Of a DNA stretch of 64,000 bases, positions 34,153 through 41,635 are shown one piece after another. Both the position numbers and the translations under genes were made by a program. The notes beneath the pieces are model-generated. The model was given only the letters and a program-made list of their open reading frames with translations, did not search any database and was not told the origin of the DNA. Each line of letters starts with the position of its first letter. Positions within the stretch are counted from its first letter, which is position 1. This DNA comes from Acidicapsa dinghuensis (lineage in GTDB: Bacteria > Acidobacteriota > Terriglobia > Terriglobales > Acidobacteriaceae), in assembly GCF_025685685.1 (NCBI RefSeq), contig NZ_JAGSYH010000007.1, forward strand, positions 217,083 through 281,082, written 5' to 3'.

Positions 34153-36336
34153 TCAAGGTAGCGAGATCCGGTAGAGGTTACGGTGCACCACAGTGTTGAC
34201 CCATGCATAGCGTTCGGGATCTCTACCCGGCACAAGAATCGCGCGATTCACTGACGTGGCTCCCTTGATGACGCCTGGTCCAGCCAGTGGTGGAATTCCC
34301 GTCGAAGGAATATCCGACAACTCTTCGGCTGGTCCGACGGGAATCGCCAGACTGCGACCGGGGCTCGTGAGTGACGGCTCGTCGACGGGGACAAACAAGA
34401 ATCTCCCGTCCGTTGACCATCGCGGAACGCAATAGTCCACACAAAGCCGATGCGGCTTTCCACCATTGAGAGGAATTGCCGCAACTTCAGGACCACTGCC
34501 TCCCGGCACGTCGGGCAACGAGACAACAGCCCATTCACGATTTGGTGAAATGCCTTGAAGTCCCAGGATCGGATAAGCGAAGGCCCTTGAACGGTGAGAT
34601 CCATCGGGATCGATCTGTCCGATATAGTTCTTGTTGCCTTCGGCATACTGGAACAGAATCTGCCCCTTGATCCCGAAATGGGGAGAGCGCACGCCGGAAA
34701 TATCCACTCTGGTTACAGGCAAGCTTCGGTCCAGAGGAGCCAGCCACAACTGGCTCGGCTGGCCCGGCACAGCGGTTGTGTAGACTACCTGTTTTCCGTC
34801 AGACGATAGATCGAAGGCCGTCATGGCCACTCCGGAAAATACCGCTTCACTCTGACCCGATTCGACAACAGTGCGCCATAGTTCCGCGTTCGAATTGCCT
34901 CTACGCCGCAACAGGTAATAGAGGACACTGGCATCCTGATTAAAAACAGGCGGCGAAAGCCTGCCCTCAATTTCCCCCTCGGAAGAAAGTGGACGTTCCC
35001 CTGTCTTGTCATGGATCCAGATAGAACTTTCATGCACCCCAGCGGAAGTAATGAGTGCTCTCCCCGCCGGTTCCACAGCGATGCCATTCTCTTCCGTCGG
35101 CCCAAAAGTGACTTGCTCAGGATCGCCTTGAGGGAAACGCTGCCGCCAGATGTGACTTTGACCTTGCAACGACGCGGTGAAATACATCCAGTTGCCATCG
35201 GGAGACCATCCCGCTGCACTACATGAACCTGCAGGCCCAACCGGTACCGGCGGTGACTGAGCCTCCAGATCAACCAGCTTGCACTGCGCCCACTCACCGT
35301 TTCCGTTCATCTCTACGACTAATGCACGGCGGCGATCGGGAGACGGGAACGAGTAATGGGCCATACCCCGCTCATGCGCTGGAAAATAAATTTCGCGCAG
35401 ACCCGAACGCGTTACCGTTGCGGTAACCACTCCCATGTGAATTCCCGAGCGAATCTCAGAAAAGAGTAGTCGCTGTTGATCGAGCCACACCAGACCCGCG
35501 GCGTTATCCAGCAGAAGATGAGGCTCGCCTCCCAGAGTCGATACTTCGACAGTAGAAAACGTTGATCCTTCCAGAACCGTGTAAGCAATCTCCGATCCGT
35601 CTGGTGAGAATGCAAGTCCATACTTAGGTCTGGAATCGTCTGTCACCCGCCTGGCCTCCCCAGCCGGCAGCATCTTCACATAGATCTGATCGGTGGAAAG
35701 AAACCCATTGCCACCGCGAATGAACGCCACCATGCGCCCATCCGGCGATAAAGCCGGGGCTATTGCCGAATCCGTGAAATCAGTGAGTTGTGTGTACTGG
35801 ATCTCTGGTGAGTGCAGCCGCGGCCACAGTGCTATGGCGGCGATTGCGAGGATGGCGCAAATTACCACCCCACCGGCGCAGACAGTAAACAGCAACCATC
35901 GTGACTGCCGGGGTTCCTCCGCTGCCGGGTTGGGTAATGAAGCCGGGAGATCCTGCGCCTGCTCACTTGTTGTATCTGCCACCGGGTTCCGGATATCTTC
36001 TGCCGCATGAACTGGCGCAATAAAGCGATACCCGACTCGTGGAATCGTCTCGATGTAGCGGGGAGAAGCGGCTGAATCGCCAAGCGCATCGCGAAGCTTC
36101 TGAACGGATTTATTGAGTCCATGATCGAAATCGACGAAAACATCTGAGGACCAGAGACGCTGCCTTAGTTCTTCGCGCGTGACGATTTCGCCGGCGCGCT
36201 CCAGGAGCAGCGATAAGACCTGAATCGGTTGTTGCGGCAACCGGATCTTCATACCGTTCTTTGTAAGCTGCGAGCTTCTGAGATCGAGCTCGAAGAGGCC
36301 GAAACGGATGAGGCTTTCAGTGTGTGAAATGGTCAC
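34153..36336 (-). CDS. wHTH-TM-propeller regulator (CadC/TolB-like)
   Basis: 727-residue membrane-bound one-component regulator. The N-terminal OmpR/ToxR-type winged helix (about 10-105: FGLFELDLRSSQLTKNG, REELRQRLWSSDVFVDFDHGL, IETIPRVGYRFIAPV) faces the cytoplasm. A linker and one membrane segment (about 147-172, WLLFTVCAGGVVICAILAI) lead to a periplasmic TolB/WD40-like propeller (SPDGRMVAF, SPDGSEIAYT, SPDGNWMYF, SSDGKQVVYT). This arrangement is common in Acidobacteria; the ligand is unknown. The start is GTG at 36336. It is divergent from the exported-protein gene at 36560, a possible target. Confidence 0.9.
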   Translation of the reverse strand: MTISHTESLIRFGLFELDLRSSQLTKNGMKIRLPQQPIQVLSLLLERAGEIVTREELRQRLWSSDVFVDFDHGLNKSVQKLRDALGDSAASPRYIETIPRVGYRFIAPVHAAEDIRNPVADTTSEQAQDLPASLPNPAAEEPRQSRWLLFTVCAGGVVICAILAIAAIALWPRLHSPEIQYTQLTDFTDSAIAPALSPDGRMVAFIRGGNGFLSTDQIYVKMLPAGEARRVTDDSRPKYGLAFSPDGSEIAYTVLEGSTFSTVEVSTLGGEPHLLLDNAAGLVWLDQQRLLFSEIRSGIHMGVVTATVTRSGLREIYFPAHERGMAHYSFPSPDRRRALVVEMNGNGEWAQCKLVDLEAQSPPVPVGPAGSCSAAGWSPDGNWMYFTASLQGQSHIWRQRFPQGDPEQVTFGPTEENGIAVEPAGRALITSAGVHESSIWIHDKTGERPLSSEGEIEGRLSPPVFNQDASVLYYLLRRRGNSNAELWRTVVESGQSEAVFSGVAMTAFDLSSDGKQVVYTTAVPGQPSQLWLAPLDRSLPVTRVDISGVRSPHFGIKGQILFQYAEGNKNYIGQIDPDGSHRSRAFAYPILGLQGISPNREWAVVSLPDVPGGSGPEVAAIPLNGGKPHRLCVDYCVPRWSTDGRFLFVPVDEPSLTSPGRSLAIPVGPAEELSDIPSTGIPPLAGPGVIKGATSVNRAILVPGRDPERYAWVNTVVHRNLYRISLP

Positions 36337-36559
36337 TCAATACCCCGTTGACGGTGAAAACCGAGTCTAGCATTGGCTTCCGTCGCGCGCATCTCTCTTT
36401 TCAGCCGGGTCAAACGGCAAGGGACGGATCTTTCTATCCCATTGCGGCGAAAGGAATTGCTTGGGGAGAAACAATCCACCCCGGAGGTATTGTTTCCAGT
36501 TTGGGAGTGGTGGAAACTCAACCCGCTTTGCTCGCCCATTGCGAGGAAAGGGAGAAGAA

Positions 36560-37177
36560 ATGATGAACCCACTCATGAAGATCGTAAGACGGCTCCAGTC
36601 CAGGACGCCGTTTGCCGGCGGAGTCTACGGCAGCGCCCTGGCGCTTTCGTCGATTGCGGTACTGCTGTTCGGCGCGACGAGCGCCCATGCCGCCTGCGGG
36701 CTGACAACCCCAGGCCCGATAAATCCCATCGTGCTTCCGATGCTTGCTCACGCAGATAACGATCAGGACGGACGCTTTGCCCCTCCCAGTCACGAAGACT
36801 CAATCGTCGGCCTCTGGCATGTGATCTACACTGCGGGCGGCAGCACGTTCAACGAAACCCTCGACCAGTGGCACAGTGACGGCACCGAGTTTGAGAATGC
36901 CTGGCTGCCACCCGATACGGGCAATATCTGCTTCGGCGTCTGGAAGGATATTGGAGCGCGAACCGTGCGCCTACACCACATAGGATGGGTCTTTACTCCC
37001 GGCAGCATCCCTCCTACGGCCAGCGGTACCTTCACGCTCGACGAAACAAATACCGTCTCCCGCGACGGCAAAACCTACACCGGTACATTCACATTCAAGA
37101 CCTTCAATATCGACGGATCACCTACAGGCGTGGAGGTAATGGGTACGATCGCAGCTACGCGGATCACGGTCGATTGA
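36560..37177 (+). CDS. Exported protein of unknown function
   Basis: 205 residues. The signal peptide spans about residues 20-45 (YGSALALSSIAVLLFGATSAHAA). The mature part contains SIVGLWHVIYTAGGSTFNET and a beta-rich sequence ending TGVEVMGTIAATRITVD, suggestive of a lipocalin-like or calycin-type barrel. I do not recognise a named family. Two adjacent ATG codons (36560 and 36563) follow ggaaagggagaag; the first is used. It is divergent from the wHTH-propeller regulator with a 223-nt gap, which may hold promoters for both. Confidence 0.75.
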   Translation: MMNPLMKIVRRLQSRTPFAGGVYGSALALSSIAVLLFGATSAHAACGLTTPGPINPIVLPMLAHADNDQDGRFAPPSHEDSIVGLWHVIYTAGGSTFNETLDQWHSDGTEFENAWLPPDTGNICFGVWKDIGARTVRLHHIGWVFTPGSIPPTASGTFTLDETNTVSRDGKTYTGTFTFKTFNIDGSPTGVEVMGTIAATRITVD

Positions 37178-37221
37178 GAATAGCCATCTAAAGCCATTTT
37201 GCGGGCTCGTGACCAGCCTGG

Positions 37222-37262
37222 GGTTCTTCACTCGAATTGCACGTCAAGAGAAGTGAAGAACC
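37222..37262 (+). terminator. Hairpin after the exported-protein gene
   Basis: ggttcttcact (37222-37232) pairs perfectly with agtgaagaacc (37252-37262), an 11-bp stem with a 19-nt loop, followed by ttcttt. Probable terminator. The rest of the interval up to 37493 shows nothing recognisable, including no preQ1 riboswitch. Confidence 0.6.
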
Positions 37263-37493
37263 TTCTTTGTATCTGGAACTCGTTTTTCTGGGATTGTGGT
37301 TTCCGGCGTCCGATTGACCGTTGCCCCTGGGGCCCAAGTCTGTACTCCACGCCATTTCGTCATACAGGAATTACTTGGCACGAGGCTGCGTCAAAGCCCA
37401 AATCGGGCAGTAGCCAGACTGCGCTTCCTGAATCTCCCACTTTTGGAAAGCATCTCATCCGCGTGGCATCCTAAATAAGAAGGACCATCGCGA

Positions 37494-37937
37494 ATGATTC
37501 TCCTAACCCGCCGGGCCACATTCTCAGCCTCCCACTACTACTGGAATCCGAATTGGTCCGAAGAGAAGAATTTTGAAGTCTTCGGCAAGTGCGCCAACCG
37601 CAACGGTCACGGCCACAACTACACCCTTGAGGTCACCGTCTCAGGCACTCCAGACCCCATCACCGGCTTCGTCGTCGATCTCAAGTGGCTCAAAGACGTT
37701 ATTGAAGACCACGTCCTCTCCGTCTACGACCATCGCCATCTCAATCACGAAGTCCCCGAATTCGAGACAGCTATACCCACCACGGAAAACATGGCCGTCT
37801 TCATCTGGAAACGCCTCGAGCTGCCTGTAGCCTCGGCAGGCGGCGCAAAGTTGAGCCGCATCCGCATCTACGAGACCCCCGACATCTTTGCCGAATATCG
37901 CGGTGAACTGGACGCCACCAGGGGAGCCGCAGGATGA
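37494..37937 (+). CDS. 6-pyruvoyl-tetrahydropterin synthase-like protein 1
   Basis: 147 residues of the PTPS/QueD fold. Zinc ligands H14 (SASH), H39 and H41 (NGHGHNY); catalytic Cys is C33 in FGKCANRNGHGHNY. The Cys-to-first-His distance is C-x5-H, as in animal PTPS, not C-x3-H as in E. coli QueD. The Asp-His pair is in VYDHRHLN, and TTENMAVFIW and YETPDIFAEYRGE also follow the animal pattern. It should act on 7,8-dihydroneopterin triphosphate. It overlaps a second PTPS gene by 4 nt, with folE beyond. Confidence 0.9.
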   Translation: MILLTRRATFSASHYYWNPNWSEEKNFEVFGKCANRNGHGHNYTLEVTVSGTPDPITGFVVDLKWLKDVIEDHVLSVYDHRHLNHEVPEFETAIPTTENMAVFIWKRLELPVASAGGAKLSRIRIYETPDIFAEYRGELDATRGAAG

Positions 37938-38341
37938 TCGCTTACTTCACGCGCGCCTATACCTTCAGCGCCAGCCATCGCCTGCATACCGATGCGCTCT
38001 CGTCCGGGGCCAACCGCACCACTTATGGCAAGTGCAATAACCCCTATGGCCACGGCCACAACTACCGCGTCGAAGTCACCGTCGCCGGCCCCATCGATTC
38101 CGAGACCGGCATGGTCATCAACATGGCGACCCTCGATTCCATCGTGCGAACGAAAATCCTCGACCGCTTCGACCACATGAACCTCAACCTCGATCCACTC
38201 TTTGCCTCGCAGGTCTCCACAACCGAAAATCTGACCATTGAGATTTTCAACATACTTTTCGACGCGCTCAAACCAGCCCGTCTCCATCGGATTCGCATTG
38301 AGGAAACCGAAAACAACTTCTTCGAATACACCGGAAGCTGA
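37934..38341 (+). CDS. 6-pyruvoyl-tetrahydropterin synthase-like protein 2
   Basis: 135-residue paralogue of the gene before it. Zinc ligands H15, H40 and H42, catalytic C34 in YGKCNNPYGHGHNY (again C-x5-H), Asp-His in FDHMNLNL, TTENLTIEIF, and EETENNFFEYTG near the end. The two proteins are clearly diverged. They may form a heteromer or use different substrates. The start overlaps the first PTPS stop (ATGA), and folE, which makes the substrate, begins 186 nt after its stop. Confidence 0.9.
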   Translation: MIAYFTRAYTFSASHRLHTDALSSGANRTTYGKCNNPYGHGHNYRVEVTVAGPIDSETGMVINMATLDSIVRTKILDRFDHMNLNLDPLFASQVSTTENLTIEIFNILFDALKPARLHRIRIEETENNFFEYTGS

Positions 38342-38345
38342 CGTT

Positions 38346-38450
38346 TATTGCGCAACGTCGCGCAAGGATTGCACAATGCGCAGCACCGATTGCGCATCGT
38401 TGAACGTCGATTGCACTTTGTGTGACACGGATTGCGCAACGAAAACCAGG
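38346..38450 (+). repeat. Five degenerate 21-bp direct repeats before folE
   Basis: Units start at 38346, 38367, 38388, 38409 and 38430, exactly 21 nt apart. Their first 12 nt are tattgcgcaacg, gattgcacaatg, gattgcgcatcg, gattgcactttg and gattgcgcaacg. Units 1 and 5 contain the 8-bp palindrome ttgcgcaa. The 3' half of each unit varies. The spacing is two helical turns, so repeated sites would lie on one face of the DNA. A ttgaca hexamer (38453-38458) follows at once, without a clear -10. Probably a multi-site regulator region or a decayed tandem repeat. Confidence 0.7.
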
Positions 38451-38526
38451 TCTTGACATCGAATGACCTGTAGAGAGCGCCCTGTGGAGCATCACAACCG
38501 TTCATACTGGATATAAGGACCGCCAC

Positions 38527-39186
38527 ATGCCCCGACCCGTAGTCGTCAGCAAGACCGCCAAGCAAGCCACCGCAATGCAGAACCTAGCCCCTGAAACAGA
38601 CGCGGGTGCAGGTCTGGCCGCTTATTCCACGCAGGACCTCTATCGCGAGTTGCTCGGCCGCTTCCATGAAGATCCCAATCGCGACGGTTTGCTGTCCACT
38701 CCCAAGCGGGTCGAGAGGGCCATGGCGGACCTCACCCGCGGCTACGACATGAACCCGACCGAAATCCTGCGCGGAGCGCTCTTCGACGTCGATTACGACG
38801 AGATGGTCATCGTCAAGGACGTCGAGATTTACTCCCTCTGCGAGCACCACATGTTGCCCTTCTTTGGACGAGCGCACGTAGCCTATATTCCAAATGGCAA
38901 GGTTATTGGTTTGAGCAAGATACCACGCTTAATTGAAGTATTTACTCGCCGCCTCCAGGTCCAGGAACGGATCACCACGCAGGTAGCCGACGCCATCCAG
39001 GAGGCGATCAACCCACGCGGAGTTGGCGTCGTCATCGAGGCGCGGCATCTCTGCATGATGATGCGCGGCATCGAGAAGCAGCAGTCCTCCACCGTCACCT
39101 CAGCCATGCTCGGTGTCTTCCGTGAGCAGCAGACCCGGTCGGAGTTCCTCTCGCTCGTTCGCCAGCATCACTCCGGCAATCTCTGA
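38527..39186 (+). CDS. folE: GTP cyclohydrolase I
   Basis: 219 residues; converts GTP to 7,8-dihydroneopterin triphosphate. Zinc ligands C105 and H108 (CEHHMLPF) and C176 (HLCMMMRGI) are present, and so are the family stretches DPNRDGLLSTPKRV and GLSKIPRLIEVFTRRLQVQE. It has an N-terminal extension of about 35 residues. The ATG at 38527 is preceded by aagga; an internal ATG at 38575 is the alternative. With the two PTPS genes it forms a pterin cluster. Its usual folate role cannot be separated from a pterin-cofactor role by sequence. Confidence 0.96.
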   Translation: MPRPVVVSKTAKQATAMQNLAPETDAGAGLAAYSTQDLYRELLGRFHEDPNRDGLLSTPKRVERAMADLTRGYDMNPTEILRGALFDVDYDEMVIVKDVEIYSLCEHHMLPFFGRAHVAYIPNGKVIGLSKIPRLIEVFTRRLQVQERITTQVADAIQEAINPRGVGVVIEARHLCMMMRGIEKQQSSTVTSAMLGVFREQQTRSEFLSLVRQHHSGNL

Positions 39187-39331
39187 CTCTCATAGGAAGG
39201 CAAACCTTCAAGCACGCCCACACTGGGTATTTAATTCATTTAGATCCATACGCTTGCGCCCAAATATCTTATTTTTCGCTTCACGCCAGCGCGGCTTCTT
39301 TTCCTCTTCTTAACCCGCTAAACTCAAGGAA

Positions 39332-40195
39332 GTGAACGGGCTATTAATCATCGATAAACCCGGCGGCATGACCTCCCATGACGTCGTCAACCGCGTACGC
39401 CGCATCGCTGGCGAGCAATCCGTCGGCCACCTGGGTACGCTCGACCCCATGGCCACCGGAGTGCTCCCTCTGCTCCTTGGCCGCTTCACGCGCCTCGCCC
39501 AGTTTTTCTCTACCGCAGACAAAACCTACACAGGACATATCCGCTTCGGCTTCGCCACCGATACCTACGACGCCGAGGGCCAACCGCAGGGCATCGCCGT
39601 CACACCATCGCTGACACTCGATCAGCTCCGCGTTGCTGCAGCCCCGTTCCATGGCGAAATCGAGCAGATGCCGCCCGCCTTTTCAGCCAAAAAGATCGGC
39701 GGCAAGCCAGCTTACAAACTAGCCCGCGAAGGCAAACCAGTTGAGCTGAAGCCCAAAACCATACAGATTCACGAATTCGAAATCACCGGCCTCGATGACG
39801 ATACAGCTTCCTTCCGCATCCAGGTCAGCGCCGGGGGCTACATCCGCTCAGTTGCGCACGAACTAGGCCAAGCCCTCGGCTGCGGAGCCCACCTCAACTC
39901 CCTGCGCCGCACCCAGGCTGGCGCATTCACCATTGCCCAGGCCCACACCCTCGACGCCGTTGCGTCCTCCAACGCCGAGCAGTTCCTTATTCATCCGAGA
40001 AAGCTGCTGCCCGAGATGCCCAGCGTCTGTGGCGACGCCATCGCGGTGGGCAAGCTCCGCAACGGCGCACAGGCCAACCTGCCCGAGTACTCCGACGCCG
40101 AACAGATCAAGGTCTTCGACGGTCAGCGCGATCTGGTAGCCATCGCCCGCCGCATTGCAGGAACGCTCTTCCAGCCCACCGTGGTCCTGGGCTAA
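39332..40195 (+). CDS. truB: tRNA pseudouridine-55 synthase
   Basis: 287 residues; isomerises U55 of the T loop of tRNA. N-terminal NGLLIIDKPGGMTSHDVVNRVR and the catalytic motif GHLGTLDPMATGVLPLLLGR with the Asp nucleophile are intact, followed by the GYIRSVAHELG region and a PUA-like C-terminus. The start is GTG at 39332 behind aagga. It is convergent with the TonB-type gene. Confidence 0.96.
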   Translation: MNGLLIIDKPGGMTSHDVVNRVRRIAGEQSVGHLGTLDPMATGVLPLLLGRFTRLAQFFSTADKTYTGHIRFGFATDTYDAEGQPQGIAVTPSLTLDQLRVAAAPFHGEIEQMPPAFSAKKIGGKPAYKLAREGKPVELKPKTIQIHEFEITGLDDDTASFRIQVSAGGYIRSVAHELGQALGCGAHLNSLRRTQAGAFTIAQAHTLDAVASSNAEQFLIHPRKLLPEMPSVCGDAIAVGKLRNGAQANLPEYSDAEQIKVFDGQRDLVAIARRIAGTLFQPTVVLG

Positions 40196-40219
40196 CAGTA
40201 CAGCCAAAAGCCAAAGAGC

Positions 40220-40241
40220 CGCACTGGGCATCCCCAATGCG
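40220..40241. terminator. Hairpin between the convergent truB and TonB-type genes
   Basis: cgcactggg (40220-40228) and cccaatgcg (40233-40241) pair with one C-A mismatch around the loop catc. A short, weak bidirectional terminator candidate. Confidence 0.35.
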
Positions 40242-40271
40242 ACTTCTTTGAACAACTTACAGCCAAAACTT

Positions 40272-41324
40272 CTAGTATAGCCGGAACCTGACCTCGACGC
40301 TGACCATCACCGGCACCGCCTTCCCGGTTTTCTGATCGATCGACGGCTTGAACTTGTACTGCTTCACCGCCTCGACCGCCTTCTCATCCAGCCCCATACC
40401 CAGCGTGCGACTGACATGCACGTTCTGCGGATTTCCCTGTGCATCCACGATCAGCGTAACGACCACAGTGCCTTCGTACTTCGCGCGCCGCGCCTCATCC
40501 GAGAACTCAGCCTCGACGGAGTGAATCAGTTGCGGAGCGGTTACGCCATCGCCGATGCGCCGCAATCCACCGCCAACGTTGCCGCCAGTTCCCGGCCCGA
40601 AGCCGTTGCCATTACCACTGCCAAGACCGCCGTTGCTGCCGCTTCCCATGCCACCGCCAGATCCTGAGCCGGCGGACGCCAACGTCACATTTGGCGAGTT
40701 CGTCGCGCCCACCAGAGGCAGCGTCGGATTATCCGGCAGCTTGATGTTCTGCTGCACATCGATCGCAGCTGCAATCGGAATCTTCGGTTTATCCAGCTGC
40801 ACCGGCGTAGGCGGCACAATCGGATTCTTCTCGATCTTCGGCAGGTGTCCCTTGTTTACCGGCACCACATCATGCGCGCCGCCACCACCGCCGCCACCAA
40901 TTTTGCCCGCCTTCGGCGTTGTCGGCTTCCATGCGGAGATGTCGATGTTGCCCAGTGTTACCGTCTTCACTACCGGAGCAATCTGGTTGCGGAAAGCAAA
41001 GAGCAGCAGCGCCAGAATTCCGAGATTGATACCTGCGGAAATTGCGAACGACAGCGGGCTTCGCTTCACCGCCATCGGGTCCGCGACGGCAATAGGCGTA
41101 CTAGTCAGCTCGAGAGGCGGCAGTTTGGTTGGAAAAAAGACGTCGTGGACGCTCTCGAAGAGATCTTTCCAGATTGGCTTTTCTTCAAAAGCCTTTCCTA
41201 GAAATGCATCCAGCTCGTGTCCAGTCTCAGCTGGAGAAGCGCTCGTAGCGTCGCCTTTTTGGCCGTTCACCGAGCCAGGCGCGCTTGCCTCGGTCTCTGG
41301 CTGGTTTAATAGATCGTTTGCCAT
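40272..41324 (-). CDS. TonB-family energy-transducing protein
   Basis: 350 residues. A cytoplasmic N-terminus of about 100 residues precedes one membrane segment (about 105-125, AISAGINLGILALLLFAF). A periplasmic Pro/Gly-rich spacer follows, with a Gly-rich run (GSGSGGGMGSGSNGGLGSGN). The C-terminal TonB domain (about 260-350) has VEAEFSDEARRAKYEGTVVV and ends EVRFRLY. TonB proteins carry proton-motive energy to outer-membrane receptors such as the one at 45199. No ExbB/ExbD genes are beside it. The long cytoplasmic head is unusual for classical TonB. Confidence 0.88.
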   Translation of the reverse strand: MANDLLNQPETEASAPGSVNGQKGDATSASPAETGHELDAFLGKAFEEKPIWKDLFESVHDVFFPTKLPPLELTSTPIAVADPMAVKRSPLSFAISAGINLGILALLLFAFRNQIAPVVKTVTLGNIDISAWKPTTPKAGKIGGGGGGGAHDVVPVNKGHLPKIEKNPIVPPTPVQLDKPKIPIAAAIDVQQNIKLPDNPTLPLVGATNSPNVTLASAGSGSGGGMGSGSNGGLGSGNGNGFGPGTGGNVGGGLRRIGDGVTAPQLIHSVEAEFSDEARRAKYEGTVVVTLIVDAQGNPQNVHVSRTLGMGLDEKAVEAVKQYKFKPSIDQKTGKAVPVMVSVEVRFRLY

Positions 41325-41635
41325 AGTCTGCCGGTTCGTATTCTCCCCTTCATAACCGGGGCGGCTGAGGTCATCCCAATGGCCTTTTGGCCGGTACTCT
41401 GACCCATCTCATCATTATGATGGACCCTGCGCCTCGCTGTCTCGTATTCGAGATCACTTCGGCACACTACTTCTGTTGTACACGGATTGCAAGTACCACA
41501 TGCCCCGGAATACACCAAACCGGAACAGGCCATTATTCACAATAGACGAGACACGCGGGGTGTAGTTACCGGATTTTCTTTTTCTTCCATTTACACTGAA
41601 ATTTGGACTCTTTCCATCTGTAATCCGGAGTAGGA
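41325..41635. other. Divergent promoter region of the TonB-type gene and ileS
   Basis: About 310 nt. The part nearest ileS is T-rich and ends in a ggag ribosome site before the ATG at 41636. I looked for a T-box leader (specifier hairpin, terminator, T-box sequence) and did not find one. Confidence 0.4.

Noticed and set aside
37494..38341. Queuosine operon (QueD pair)
   Set aside because: Cys-to-His spacing is of the animal PTPS type and no queC, queE, queF or preQ1 riboswitch is nearby.
38346..38450. CRISPR array
   Set aside because: The 21-bp repeats are degenerate, with no constant repeat-spacer pattern and no cas genes.
40555..41355. 266-residue frame opposite the TonB-type gene
   Set aside because: Shadow of the Gly/Pro-rich spacer; no ribosome site.
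41325..41635. T-box riboswitch before ileS
   Set aside because: No specifier hairpin, T-box sequence or antiterminator was seen.
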